From DASPKX01 sp035627835 (GTDB lineage: Bacteria > Verrucomicrobiota > Verrucomicrobiia > Limisphaerales > SXQI01), in the NCBI GenBank assembly GCA_035627835.1, contig DASPKX010000159.1, positions 1 through 60,024 of the forward strand: a DNA stretch of 60,024 nt, given 5' to 3'. A program made the position numbers and the translations under genes. The notes under the pieces were generated by a model. It was given only the letters and a program-made list of their open reading frames with translations. It was not told where the DNA came from and made no database searches. Positions 34,008 through 43,483 of this stretch are shown in pieces (within the stretch, counting starts at the first letter, position 1; each line of letters starts with the position of its first letter).

Positions 34008-35305
34008 TTCGCCCCCTCCCTCACTGCCGCATGCGCCCATGCCAGCCGCGGCATCACCACGCCGATGGATGAGTAGTTGCCGTAGCGGGAATACACAGTG
34101 CCCGTGTCGTTCACGGTGAAAGGCACAACCCCTTCCTGGACGTCGAACAATTCACCAGCGGGACGGTGGGCCGCGATGTTGATGAAGTATCCACCCGGCA
34201 TCAGCAGCATGCCTGGAACTGTAATGGTGGCCCGGTACATTCCTCTTCGTGTTTCGCTCGGGGCTGAAGGATCCGCCTCCGAGTGGAGCGATGTGAACAC
34301 CGCGCGCCCGTCTGAGGTGAGAATGCGCAGAGCCAATTCTATGTCACTCAGCGGCTCAACCACCTCGTAAACAACCTCCACGGTGAATGGATGCCGCACA
34401 TCAATCGTTGATCCGACGCCAGCGGGAGACTGGCTCACACTGACTTCTCTGAAGAACAACCGTTTGCGCTTCCGCAATTCTTCGAAGCCGCGATACACCC
34501 AATGCCCGTCGCGCTCCTGCGCCGTTGCCAAGTAAGCTCGGATGGTCTCATCAATGCTCCCCATTGCCTCGATCTGCCCTCCTCGCAGGCAGATCCCTTT
34601 CCGGCAAAGCTGCGAGATCGCGCTCAGTTGATGGCTGACGAACAGGACCGTGCGCCCTTCACTGCGCGAGACATCCCGCATTTTCCCAAGGCACTTTTGT
34701 TGGAAGGTCGCGTCTCCGACCGCGAGCACTTCGTCAACGATCAGAATTTCAGGATCAAGATGCGCGGCCACCGCGAACGCCAGGCGCACATACATTCCGC
34801 TCGAGTAACGTTTAACAGGCGTGTCGATGAACTTCTCAACCTCCGCGAAAGCGACGATTTCATCGAATTTGCGCCGGATCTCCGCGCGCTTCATTCCCAG
34901 GATCGCGCCGTTGAGGAAAATGTTCTCGCGCCCGGTGAGTTCCGGATGAAAGCCAGTGCCCACTTCCAGAAGGCTCGCGACTCTCCCTCGCAAATGTATT
35001 TCACCAGTCGTCGGCTCGGTAATCCGGCTGAGGATCTTCAGCAACGTGGATTTTCCCGCCCCGTTTCGACCGATGATCCCGACCACCTCTCCGCGTTGCA
35101 CTTCAAAGCTGACATCCCTCAGCGCCCAGAAATCAGTCTCTCCGGTCGCGCCATCATCACGGCGCGCTCCCAGTCCGCGCGCCCACCGCGCCGGCGCCTT
35201 CAGCGCGTCCTCGAGCAGATGCCGGAACCCTCGTGACCCGTGCTGCCGCGCGCCCAGGAGATAGCGTTTGCCCAGGCTGCGCACAGAAATGATCGGTTCG
35301 GCCAT
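34004..35305 (-). CDS. wzt: Wzt-like ABC transporter ATPase for polysaccharide export
   Basis: 433 residues from ATG 35305 (TAATG overlap). The ATPase half has Walker A GRNGAGKSTLLKIL, signature YSSGMYVRLAFAVAAHLDPE, Walker B ILIVDEVLAVGD and the H-loop in LFVSHQLSAI. The 170-residue C-terminal domain (from about 265) has the beta-sandwich pattern of Wzt proteins that bind the O-antigen non-reducing end and recognise its terminal modification, such as the methyl group. The neighbouring FkbM genes fit that idea. It works with the permease encoded just upstream. Confidence 0.92.
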   Translation of the reverse strand: MAEPIISVRSLGKRYLLGARQHGSRGFRHLLEDALKAPARWARGLGARRDDGATGETDFWALRDVSFEVQRGEVVGIIGRNGAGKSTLLKILSRITEPTTGEIHLRGRVASLLEVGTGFHPELTGRENIFLNGAILGMKRAEIRRKFDEIVAFAEVEKFIDTPVKRYSSGMYVRLAFAVAAHLDPEILIVDEVLAVGDATFQQKCLGKMRDVSRSEGRTVLFVSHQLSAISQLCRKGICLRGGQIEAMGSIDETIRAYLATAQERDGHWVYRGFEELRKRKRLFFREVSVSQSPAGVGSTIDVRHPFTVEVVYEVVEPLSDIELALRILTSDGRAVFTSLHSEADPSAPSETRRGMYRATITVPGMLLMPGGYFINIAAHRPAGELFDVQEGVVPFTVNDTGTVYSRYGNYSSIGVVMPRLAWAHAAVREGAK

Positions 35306-36135
35306 TAGATTGTGTCCGCGAACGTCCGCTCTGTTCTGCGGAAATGCCAGACCCCTATGGCGAGCAGGGCGCCCGCAACCAACGCAGACATGAGCACCGA
35401 ATAGCCGTGCAATTCCACCCCGGAGTCCAGAAGAGCCCAGCGAAATCCATTGATGACCCCCACCATCGGATTGGCTGAGTAGAGCAACCTCCATTCAGCA
35501 GGCACTTCCTCCAGGCGATATCCGAGCGGAGAAAGAAAGACGCCGAACTGCACAATCAATGGAACGATAAACCGAAAGTCCCGGTAGCGAACCGTGAGCG
35601 CAGCCAACCACACGCCCGCGCCGGTCGCGGCTATGATCGCCAGGGCGAGAAACAGCGGGACGAACACCACGCGAGCCGAGGGAATATACTGATACCACAC
35701 CATCAATCCGGCCAGGATCGCGAGTGAGATGCAGAAGTCCGCCAACGCGGTCACCACTGAACTCAGCGGCACAATTAAGCGCGGGAAATAAACCTTCGAC
35801 ACGAGGTTTGCATTTGAGATCAAGCTATTGCTTGAGTCGGTCAGGGCGTTGGCGAAGAACTGCCAGGGCAGCAGCCCCGCGCAGACCAGTATCGGATACG
35901 GCACGCCGCCTGACGAAAGCTTCGCCACCTTGCCGAAGATGACGGTGAGCACGACCAGGGCAATCAGTGGCCGCAACAGCGACCAGGCTATTCCTATGAT
36001 AGTTTGCTTGTAGCGAACGAGAATGTCTCTCCACGCGAGGAAGTAAAAAAGCTCACGATAATTCCAAAGGTCGCGCCAGTACTGCCGCTCCGTCTCACCG
36101 GCGCGTATCAACAATGTCTGCGGTTCAACAGGCAT
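35305..36135 (-). CDS. wzm: Wzm-like ABC transporter permease
   Basis: 276 residues from ATG 36135 (a TTG six codons upstream is possible). ABC-2 architecture with six helices: after RDLWNYRELFYFLAWRDILVRYK the YxQTxxGxxWxxxRP motif appears as YKQTIIGIAWSLLRP, then SNANLVSKVYFPRLIVPLSS. RDFRFIVPLIVQFGVFLSPL and NPMVGVINGFRW are conserved in Wzm/TagG proteins. It exports undecaprenyl-linked polysaccharide across the inner membrane. It lies 92 bp after the GbsR-like gene. Confidence 0.93.
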   Translation of the reverse strand: MPVEPQTLLIRAGETERQYWRDLWNYRELFYFLAWRDILVRYKQTIIGIAWSLLRPLIALVVLTVIFGKVAKLSSGGVPYPILVCAGLLPWQFFANALTDSSNSLISNANLVSKVYFPRLIVPLSSVVTALADFCISLAILAGLMVWYQYIPSARVVFVPLFLALAIIAATGAGVWLAALTVRYRDFRFIVPLIVQFGVFLSPLGYRLEEVPAEWRLLYSANPMVGVINGFRWALLDSGVELHGYSVLMSALVAGALLAIGVWHFRRTERTFADTI

Positions 36136-36227
36136 GCTGCCGCCCTTGGCCAATTCCCAGGTTTGCCGCCCAGGAGGCTTCTCGCGTCTTCAGGATTTTC
36201 TGCTGCGCCATTCGCACAGCCGCTGCC

Positions 36228-36776
36228 TTATCCAGGCCGCGTCAAAAATAATTTTGCCAACCCGAGCAACTCCCCGCTTCGTTTTTCCCAGGCGCGCAGC
36301 TTTTCGATCCGCGCGAGCGCGTGGCCCGCGTCTTTGCTCCGCCCGGCCAGCTTCTCGGCCCGGTCCAGGCGCGCGAAACCCTCCGCGAGGTGCAGTTGAA
36401 ACTGCTCATCAATGATGCTTCGGAGAACCTGCCTCAACTCGGTCTCTGGCTCGTAGCGCTCGCGGCGGTCACCGGGCGTTTTGATCCGTCGAACCGCGTG
36501 CAACTCGCGCAGCGCCTTCAAACCTTGGCTGGCAGCCCCTTTGCTCAACGAAAGCCGTTCAATCAAATCCCCCATGCTTAACGGCTCTGGTGAAATGAAG
36601 AGCAAACCGTAAATCTCAGCGAACGACTTGGGGTAGCCGACCACACGGGAGAACTGGACAAAAATGGCGATAACCTCCCGCTCCAGGGGTGTGAGCCTGG
36701 CCGGTTGCGGGGTCAGAGCGGTTTTAAGCCGTTCTCGCATCCGCTTCTTCTTAACTCGTTCCGGCCTTTTGTTCAA
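36228..36776 (-). CDS. GbsR/MarR-family transcriptional regulator
   Basis: 182 residues if the TTG at 36776 is used, 171 from ATG 36743, the latter preceded by AAGAAG. LTPLEREVIAIFVQFSRVVG and YPKSFAEIYGLLFISPEPLS, then LIERLSLSKGAASQGLKALR, form the winged helix-turn-helix of GbsR-type proteins. The C-terminal half is a charged dimerisation helix. GbsR controls osmolyte uptake in Bacillus; homologues occur in polysaccharide loci of other phyla. A 9-bp inverted repeat overlapping its start points to autoregulation. It separates the synthase block from the exporter block. Confidence 0.85.
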   Translation of the reverse strand: MNKRPERVKKKRMRERLKTALTPQPARLTPLEREVIAIFVQFSRVVGYPKSFAEIYGLLFISPEPLSMGDLIERLSLSKGAASQGLKALRELHAVRRIKTPGDRRERYEPETELRQVLRSIIDEQFQLHLAEGFARLDRAEKLAGRSKDAGHALARIEKLRAWEKRSGELLGLAKLFLTRPG

Positions 36777-36791
36777 TTTATTTTGAACAAA
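36768..36791 (-). promoter_or_regulatory. Inverted repeat, putative GbsR operator
   Basis: TTTGTTCAA (36768-36776) and TTGAACAAA (36783-36791) form a perfect 9-bp inverted repeat with a 6-nt AT-rich centre, spanning the regulator start. There is no GC stem or T-run, so it is not a terminator. Its position favours autoregulation. Confidence 0.6.
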
Positions 36792-36803
36792 CAGAGCCGA
36801 GGC

Positions 36804-39245
36804 CTACCGCGTCATGGCCAGGGATAGTTCCACAGCGGTTTGCGCGGCCTCGTCCAGCCTGCCCAATTCCTTTTCGGTTTGGAACACCATCCACTTAAGC
36901 CTGTAAGCTGCCGGATTGCTCGAAGCCGCCTTCCGCAGCTCAGAGAGATCTCTCTCCGGCGCTGCCCGCTCAAAGATCTGCTCCGCGCCGGCAACTCCGC
37001 TTGCTTGCGGCGCCGGCAGGATGAAGCGCGGGTGTGTGATCTGCCCAGACTCCCAGAGCGCCTCCGCTTCTCGAATCGCTTCCACCGCATTCCCAAGCTC
37101 TCGATGCGCGCGGGCCCGCAAGGCTCTCTCGCGCGGACTGCTGCCCGCCAGCAACCGCAGGGCGATGTGCGCGTCACCCACGTTTATGTGGTTCTCAGCG
37201 CGACGGGGGACGGGGATGCCTGCGCTCAACCGCTCATACGCCTGGCGAGCCATTTCGCGCATTCCTTGGGCAGCGGCGAAGTCGCCCAACTGCTGCAAGC
37301 CCTCATCTGTTCCAGGCGCCAGTTCCCAGAGCAAGCCCGTGTCCTGCTCCAATTGCCAGGCCAGAGCCAACGTCCGCGGAAGGTTCTTCGGGTAACGCGC
37401 TGCTTCACGCAGGAATTCAACCGCGGCCGGTTCCTGGGCTCTAGCCAGCGCCTGCGCCACGAGCAGCGAGAGCTTTGGCTGCAACGGGTTTATCCGGACA
37501 ATCCTCCACCCCTCTTCCACCAGCGTTGAAGGCTCCTCCCCCATCGCCAAACGCATGAGGAAGATTTCCAGCCGCAACCTCCAGTTCAGGGCGTCCTTTT
37601 CCAGCAACCCAGCCAGGCGCTCCCCAATAGCGGCGTCCTCTGGCGTGATGCCAGCCGTCAGCGTCCTCACGCGCAATGTTTCCGCGTGCGCGAGCGCCAG
37701 CGCGCGATCTGAGTTCCATGGCCAAAGCCCAAGCGATCGCTGTATGAGCCCGATCCGGAGTGTTATGTTTTCGGTTTTAGCCGCGCGCCGGTATTTGTGC
37801 CACGCGGCGAGCTGGGCCACGGACAATCCGACCAACGCGATCCCAAGCGCGTAGTTCACAGCCACGCGCCGCAAGCGCGGAGCCGGCACAATTGGCTGCC
37901 TTCCGCGATCTCGCATCCCCACCAGGTAGCCCAGCATCGCTGCGCCAAGTGTGGCGGTCGCAGGAATTTGAAAAACAAACTCCACGAGCCCGTGCGCGAT
38001 GAACGCCACCAAAGCCGCCTCCGCGCTGAAGACCAGCTCAGGCCGAGGCGCTTGCCTGGCCGTGTCCCCCAGCAGAATTCGCTTTAGTGTCACCGCGAGC
38101 AAGGCCAGGCCCAACACAGCCGCTGCTATGCCGCTCTCCGCCGCAAGTTGGAGATACTCGTTTTCAGCATGTATGAACGTGACCTCCCCGCCTGTGGTTT
38201 TGTAGTGGTCCGAAGCACGTTCAAAACTTCCAAGGCCCACGCCTGTGAGCGGATAACGAGCAGCGATGCTTAAGGCTAATTCCCAAATTCCTCGCTTGAA
38301 ACCGGCATCAGATGTCGTCGTTGCCAATCGCTGCACAACCAGCCCCCCGCCAAGCAAGCTGAGCGACACGATCGCCACAGCTCCCACCGTCAAACCGAGC
38401 CGCGCCTGATTGCTTCTGACTTTGCGCAACGTCAGCAGCAGCCACGCGGCCGATCCTGCGATCAACGCCAGCAGTCCGCCACGCGATCCGGTTAGCGTCG
38501 CCACCACAATTGCCACTCCGGCGCATGCAGCAATCAGCCCTCCACGAAGGCGCGGCGCTGAGATTCTCTCATCCTCAGGGCCATGGGAGTGGATGGCGAA
38601 GGCGCGCCAGATCGGCCCCAACAAAAACAGGCTCGCCACAATCAGCCAGTTCGCGAAGTGATTTCGGTTGGCGAATGTTCCGGCTGCATGCCCGGCGCTA
38701 TCCACCCACACGCCCAGCAATTTCCCCGATCCACCCACTCGATACCAAATATCTGTCGCCGCCAGCAGCAACGCCGTCCACGCGAGTGTCGCGGCCAACG
38801 GGCGGTCAATGCGTGAGCGGGACGCCCCAAATCGGGCAAAGGTGAAGCTGAGAACAACGAGCGCAACTTCCCAGGCGCGCCGAACCGTTGAAGTAAGTGA
38901 AATTGAGAGGGGCGCCCAATCTGTTCCCCGGCCCTCCACAGCAAAGTCCCTCGCCAGGCGGGCTCGTTCGGGAGACAACCACTCCACCCACGAAATCGGC
39001 AGCGGAATCAACGGGAGAGCCAATGCCAGAAACCCGAACGTCCACGCGGCGGCTCGCAGCCATGGAGACCCAAAACCTCCGCCCATTTCCCGGGCCACCA
39101 GCAGGAGTCCGATGCCGAAGATCAAACCGAGCAGCGCCTGGTGCTCAGGATTTACAGACCCGAAGAGAAAGGGCGCCAGGCCCAGTCCAAGCAGCCACGG
39201 CCCAAGGCGCCACGAGTCTGTTCCGACTCTGCGCGCCCGCTTCAT
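36804..39245 (-). CDS. O-antigen ligase-like membrane protein with C-terminal TPR-like region
   Basis: 813 residues. Residues 10-470 contain about eleven hydrophobic helices. TLTGSRGGLLALIAGSAAWL is the Wzy_C/WaaL (T)GSRG motif, and IHAENEYLQLAAESGI contains the catalytic H-x-E-x-E/N-x-Y-L of O-antigen ligases and PglL-like transferases. FVFQIPATATLGA precedes the last helix. Residues 490-813 are soluble helical repeats (TPR-like) lying in the periplasm, for example AYERLSAGIPVPRRAENHIN. It would transfer or polymerise glycan, perhaps docking other proteins via the repeats. Confidence 0.8.
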   Translation of the reverse strand: MKRARRVGTDSWRLGPWLLGLGLAPFLFGSVNPEHQALLGLIFGIGLLLVAREMGGGFGSPWLRAAAWTFGFLALALPLIPLPISWVEWLSPERARLARDFAVEGRGTDWAPLSISLTSTVRRAWEVALVVLSFTFARFGASRSRIDRPLAATLAWTALLLAATDIWYRVGGSGKLLGVWVDSAGHAAGTFANRNHFANWLIVASLFLLGPIWRAFAIHSHGPEDERISAPRLRGGLIAACAGVAIVVATLTGSRGGLLALIAGSAAWLLLTLRKVRSNQARLGLTVGAVAIVSLSLLGGGLVVQRLATTTSDAGFKRGIWELALSIAARYPLTGVGLGSFERASDHYKTTGGEVTFIHAENEYLQLAAESGIAAAVLGLALLAVTLKRILLGDTARQAPRPELVFSAEAALVAFIAHGLVEFVFQIPATATLGAAMLGYLVGMRDRGRQPIVPAPRLRRVAVNYALGIALVGLSVAQLAAWHKYRRAAKTENITLRIGLIQRSLGLWPWNSDRALALAHAETLRVRTLTAGITPEDAAIGERLAGLLEKDALNWRLRLEIFLMRLAMGEEPSTLVEEGWRIVRINPLQPKLSLLVAQALARAQEPAAVEFLREAARYPKNLPRTLALAWQLEQDTGLLWELAPGTDEGLQQLGDFAAAQGMREMARQAYERLSAGIPVPRRAENHINVGDAHIALRLLAGSSPRERALRARAHRELGNAVEAIREAEALWESGQITHPRFILPAPQASGVAGAEQIFERAAPERDLSELRKAASSNPAAYRLKWMVFQTEKELGRLDEAAQTAVELSLAMTR

Positions 39246-39309
39246 TCCGCGATCGCGCCGCGTCTCAACCGCCGCTCAATCCGGTGGCGCTGACTCGCCG
39301 CAAACACGG

Positions 39310-41535
39310 TCACAGATCCCTTGCCGCTTCCTCTTCCCGTTTTGTTTCGCGGAACTTCCGCTGCTTTTTCGGAGGAGCCATTTTCAAGGCCGGCCGTGAA
39401 GTCGCGTCCGCGCTGCCGCTGGAGCCTGAGGCCGCCGCATTGTAATAAGTGTAGTAGTACTGCTGGTAGTAGTGATACGGATTGTTCGGCTTAATCCCGT
39501 TCAGGATCACACCCAGTATCGTGGCCCCGCGCTGGGCCACCGCGTTGAGCGCGTTGCGCGCAAACCGCATCGAGGTCTGGCCCGACATCACAACAAACAG
39601 CAATCCATCCGCAAGTCCAGCGAGCGAGAAGGTGTCGTCAATCGCGGTCAGAGGAGGGCAATCGAAAATCACATAATCGTACTCCTCGCGCGCCTCTTCG
39701 ATGAACTGCTTGGTGATCGGGCTCACGAGCAGCTCGCCTGGGTTTGATGGCAGCTTGCCCGTCGTGATGATATTCATCGTGTCCAGGTGCGTGTCCCGGA
39801 CCACGTCAGTCCAGTGCAGCTCACCCTGCAGAACCTCCGCAAACCCTCCGTCGCGGCCGCCCGCGAAATAGGCGTGCACATTGCCGCGGCGAAGATCGCC
39901 ATCGACCAGCAGCACCTTGTGCCCGGCGATAGCCAGCGTCATGGCGAAGTTGGTCGTGATCGTCGTCTTGCCGTCGCCCGGCGCCGCGCTGCTCACGATC
40001 AACACTTGCTTCCGCTCAAGCTCCGGCATGCCCAGGAACACCGCCGAACGCACACCACGCAGCGCTTCCGCGAACATGCTGTGCTTGTCCAGATTCGTGA
40101 TGAGCACCCGCTCCTGCTTGATCTCTTTCAAATCGACCAATGGAATCTGGCCGAGAATCGGCAGCTCCAGTTCCTTTTCCACATCCTCTGCCAGCTCCGC
40201 GCGGTCATCCAGGCGGCCCAGCAGGTAAATCAACCCGAACCCGGCGCCCAGCCCAAACACCAAGCCGGCCAGCACCATCTTCGTCCGGTTCGGGCGCACG
40301 GGAACAGAGGATCCCACGCCTTGCTCCAGAACATTGAAGGTGGTTTCATCAATGTTGCCGAACGTCAGCGATTGCTCGGTGCGGCGCAGCGTTTCCAAAG
40401 CTTGTTGGTAGCTCGTTTCTTCGTCCGTTAACCGCTTGTATTCATCACGAATGCTTTGGGAGGCGAACAACTTCTCGCGCAATTCCTTGATCCGCGGCGG
40501 ATAAGTGGCCTCTTCCGATTTGAGCCGTTTAATGCGCGCGAGGCGGTGCTCCTCGATAGTGTCCAACTGGTACCGCATCTCCTGCTCCATCTGCTCAATC
40601 TGCGCGCGCAACCCGCGCATATAAGGATGGTTCGGCTTCAGCGTCTCCAGGCGCCGTTTCTCCTCCGACTGCCGTGTGCGCAGAGCGACCTTTAGTGTCG
40701 CGTAATTCGGGTTGTCGAAACGCGCCAAAGTGTCGTTGTCTCCCTCGTCCTTGGCTGTCCCCGGCGCTTTGGTTGGGACCAGGCCCAACTGCTCAGCTTC
40801 GCCGTCCGCCGCCAACTCCGCCGCGCCGCGGCTTTCCAGCCGCTGGAGCTGTTGCTTCAGGTTCTGGTGCTCATTTTCCAGCGCGATTAATTGGCTGGCT
40901 GCCAGGTCACCGGTTTCCTGCGCGCTCGCGATGTTGTTTGTGCGCTTGAACGTGTAAAGCTCCGCCCGCGTCTTCTCCAGCAGCTTCTCGTACCGCTTCA
41001 ACTCCTCCCGTGTCGAAACCGCGGTCTTCGTCAAAGCCGCGTCCTTCATGCTCTCCTTGAAGGCGATAAACTCATTTGCCCAGGTGGTCGCAAATATTTT
41101 CGCGTATTCCAGGTGAGTGCTCTCCACATCCATCGTGAAGGAGGCGGGGCCTTTCGCGGCGCGGTAGGTGAGTTCAAACTTGTCACTCACCGGCTGCTTC
41201 TCGCGCGTCTTCTCATAAACCTTCCCGAGCACCGGGCTGCTCATCATGTACTCGAGCTGGCTGTCATAATAATTGTTCAACGCCTCCAAGTACTGCGACT
41301 GGCTCATGTTCGGCGTCTGGAACTTCGGCGCGATGCTGATCTTCGAATACGCCCTGTAGATGTTCGGCGAATTCACCGCCAGATAGACCGAATACGCCAC
41401 GGACACCGCGACGCAAAACGCCAGGATCATCCATCGCTCCGCCACCCATTTAAAGTAGCGGCGCACACGGAAGAAGATGTTGACTCGATCAACGAGCCAG
41501 GTGCCCTGAATGAGCTTATTTTGAGGGGTGGCCAT
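39310..41535 (-). CDS. Wzc-like bacterial tyrosine autokinase (chain-length and copolymerase)
   Basis: 741 residues. A Wzz-type N-terminal domain has one helix near residue 40 (WMILAFCVAVSVAYSVYLAV) and a long periplasmic coiled coil (residues 70-410). A second helix (MVLAGLVFGLGAGFGLIYLL) ends it. The cytoplasmic kinase has Walker A SAAPGDGKTT at 516-526, A' VLLVDGDLR near 542 and Walker B VIFDCPP near 622. A Tyr cluster of eight residues lies at 687-698, followed by a basic tail. Autophosphorylation of that cluster would regulate export. It lies between the ligase and the Wza-like gene. Confidence 0.93.
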   Translation of the reverse strand: MATPQNKLIQGTWLVDRVNIFFRVRRYFKWVAERWMILAFCVAVSVAYSVYLAVNSPNIYRAYSKISIAPKFQTPNMSQSQYLEALNNYYDSQLEYMMSSPVLGKVYEKTREKQPVSDKFELTYRAAKGPASFTMDVESTHLEYAKIFATTWANEFIAFKESMKDAALTKTAVSTREELKRYEKLLEKTRAELYTFKRTNNIASAQETGDLAASQLIALENEHQNLKQQLQRLESRGAAELAADGEAEQLGLVPTKAPGTAKDEGDNDTLARFDNPNYATLKVALRTRQSEEKRRLETLKPNHPYMRGLRAQIEQMEQEMRYQLDTIEEHRLARIKRLKSEEATYPPRIKELREKLFASQSIRDEYKRLTDEETSYQQALETLRRTEQSLTFGNIDETTFNVLEQGVGSSVPVRPNRTKMVLAGLVFGLGAGFGLIYLLGRLDDRAELAEDVEKELELPILGQIPLVDLKEIKQERVLITNLDKHSMFAEALRGVRSAVFLGMPELERKQVLIVSSAAPGDGKTTITTNFAMTLAIAGHKVLLVDGDLRRGNVHAYFAGGRDGGFAEVLQGELHWTDVVRDTHLDTMNIITTGKLPSNPGELLVSPITKQFIEEAREEYDYVIFDCPPLTAIDDTFSLAGLADGLLFVVMSGQTSMRFARNALNAVAQRGATILGVILNGIKPNNPYHYYQQYYYTYYNAAASGSSGSADATSRPALKMAPPKKQRKFRETKREEEAARDL

Positions 41536-41537
41536 GG

Positions 41538-42182
41538 TTAAAATACAATTCCGCGCTCGGGAACTTCAATGCGATCACCGTCAATGACTGGAATGTCCTT
41601 GGTCGGGTTCTTTTTGATGTCTTCGACATTGATCGTCTTCATGTCGAGCTTTCCCGTTTCCGGGTTGATTCGGCTAAGCTTCACCTTTTTCAGGTTCGCA
41701 AATTCATTCGGCCCCGCTTGCAGGATGGCTTCCAGCAGCATCTTTTGCTCGCCCGGCTGGATGATCACAAAGCTGTTGCGCACGGAGCCAAACAGCAGCA
41801 CCTGCCCGGAGCGCACCGTCTGCTCTTTCAAGCGCAGTGTCACCGTTGCGTTCTGGTAAAAATCCTGGTCCAGCTTCCGCTTCAGCTCGCTCCGAACCTC
41901 TGAGATGGTTCGGTTGGTCACGCTCATCGTGATGATGTCCGCATGCGTGCGGCTCACCAGGAAATGCGCTTCCCCAGCAGGCGTCACCAGCACCTCCTCC
42001 AGCGCGGGCGTGTTCGAGGGATCCTCCACCACCTTGTAGAGGAGCTTGTCACCGGTCTTCAACCGCTCTTCCGTCCCGCCGCCCTGCGCGGGCGTTTCAT
42101 CCGCAGCGCGCACCTGCGCGGGCGCCAAGCTCGCGAGCGCAACCAGCGCCCCGGCCAAAATTCTTAAGCAGCGTTCTTTCAT
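41538..42182 (-). CDS. Wza-like polysaccharide export protein
   Basis: 214 residues, with the signal peptide MKERCLRILAGALVALASLAP ending near VRA. LKTGDKLLYKVVEDPSN begins the polysaccharide-export (Poly_export) domain, and VLLFGSVRNSFVIIQPGEQK starts an SLBB module; the C-terminus is VIDGDRIEVPERGIVF. At half the length of E. coli Wza it lacks the C-terminal membrane-spanning helix and carries one SLBB. It probably works as the periplasmic cap with the outer-membrane barrel encoded upstream, to which it is coupled by TAATG. Confidence 0.86.
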   Translation of the reverse strand: MKERCLRILAGALVALASLAPAQVRAADETPAQGGGTEERLKTGDKLLYKVVEDPSNTPALEEVLVTPAGEAHFLVSRTHADIITMSVTNRTISEVRSELKRKLDQDFYQNATVTLRLKEQTVRSGQVLLFGSVRNSFVIIQPGEQKMLLEAILQAGPNEFANLKKVKLSRINPETGKLDMKTINVEDIKKNPTKDIPVIDGDRIEVPERGIVF

Positions 42183-43465
42183 TAAAATTCTCGATTGATG
42201 TCAATGGTGATGCGGTTTTGCACATAACCGCGGCCCGCAATGTCAGAATCCCGTTGGCTGTAGGTGTAGCCCGCATTCCAGCTCCACTTCCTCAGCCACT
42301 GGTAACCGGTCCCGATGTAATACAACTGGCGCAAGGCCGACTCAGCCGCTGGCCCTTCTCCGCTCAGCGTCTCCGCCATCGCCGTTGTTCGAACACTCAC
42401 CTTTGAATTTAAACGGGCGACAATACCATACTGCGCGACGAACGTCTCATTGAACGTTCCGCTAATTCCCAAAAATCTGCCGTGCGTCAGCTTCAAGTCG
42501 TGGCTGATCACCCGGTTGAACCGATGCTCCACCGCCACGTTCGCGGACACCCCACTCAGCGACCCTTCAGGGGTCACGCTGGAAGCATCCTGGTTGATCA
42601 CCGTGTACCCAACAAAAGCGCTCCCTGAAAGGAACTCCGTCGGACGATAGACCGCCACCGGCCCCACGTTGTAACTCGTCCCATTGTTCTGGCTCGCGTC
42701 GGCGTATTCCAAAAAGGAATACGACGCCAATCCGCCCAGCGTCAGCCGCGGCGACAGTGTGTAGTAAGCCGCCGCTGTAAAGTTGTGCGTGGCCAGGTCC
42801 AGAACTTTGAACCGCTCGTTCAACGACACATTGAACCCGTAGCTGTAGCCAGCGGACATTCGGAACTCGCTGTTCGGCTGCCACGAGACCAGTGTGCCAA
42901 ACGTGTTGTTAAAGCGCCTGAACTCGAGCACATCCTCTTCCTGCCCCGTGATGTCCACGCGGCTGAATGGATCCACTTCCAGCCCAAACGTGTCATAAAA
43001 CCGCACCTCCACGTCGCCCAATATTGTGATCTTGTAATCCAATGTGGATCGGGGATCGATGCTGTAAGCCGCGACGGACGGATGGTTCAAATACCATCGA
43101 TAGCCAAGCCCGAGGTTGAACTCGAGCAACTGGATCTTCGTCAGCTCATACACAAACCCAATCTTCAGGTTTGGGTTGAACGCGATGTCCGCTTCCGGAT
43201 TGCTCTCCGACAACGCGATGTTGTCGATGAACTCAGTTTGCAACGATCCGCGGAACCGGGCGTTCATCCGGCCAATCTTAATGTTGTAGCGCGCCGGGTC
43301 CGGCTCGATAAAAGCCGGCGCTGGCGAAGACCGGCTGATAAAGCCGAGGTCCACACCTTGCCCGTGACTTTTGCTGCGCGCTATCATCGCTATCAATACG
43401 ACCGCTGCCAAACACCCGCGCCGCCACAATGCGCGCGAGCTTCCAATTTCAGGTAAACAACTCAT
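42182..43465 (-). CDS. Outer-membrane beta-barrel protein, exopolysaccharide-locus type
   Basis: 427 residues. A signal peptide (hydrophobic stretch LAAVVLIAMIARS) is followed by an alternation of short amphipathic strands with aromatic girdles, ending in a C-terminal Phe (DINREF), the usual outer-membrane targeting signal. RGSLQTEFIDNIALSESN and FNPNLKIGFVYELTKIQLL are the opening strands of the barrel family found beside Wza/Wzc genes. It could serve as the missing outer-membrane pore for the short Wza-like protein. The gene pair is coupled, and the reading frame shows no truncation. Confidence 0.75.
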   Translation of the reverse strand: MSCLPEIGSSRALWRRGCLAAVVLIAMIARSKSHGQGVDLGFISRSSPAPAFIEPDPARYNIKIGRMNARFRGSLQTEFIDNIALSESNPEADIAFNPNLKIGFVYELTKIQLLEFNLGLGYRWYLNHPSVAAYSIDPRSTLDYKITILGDVEVRFYDTFGLEVDPFSRVDITGQEEDVLEFRRFNNTFGTLVSWQPNSEFRMSAGYSYGFNVSLNERFKVLDLATHNFTAAAYYTLSPRLTLGGLASYSFLEYADASQNNGTSYNVGPVAVYRPTEFLSGSAFVGYTVINQDASSVTPEGSLSGVSANVAVEHRFNRVISHDLKLTHGRFLGISGTFNETFVAQYGIVARLNSKVSVRTTAMAETLSGEGPAAESALRQLYYIGTGYQWLRKWSWNAGYTYSQRDSDIAGRGYVQNRITIDINREF

Positions 43466-43483
43466 TCCACTGCGCGAATTCGG

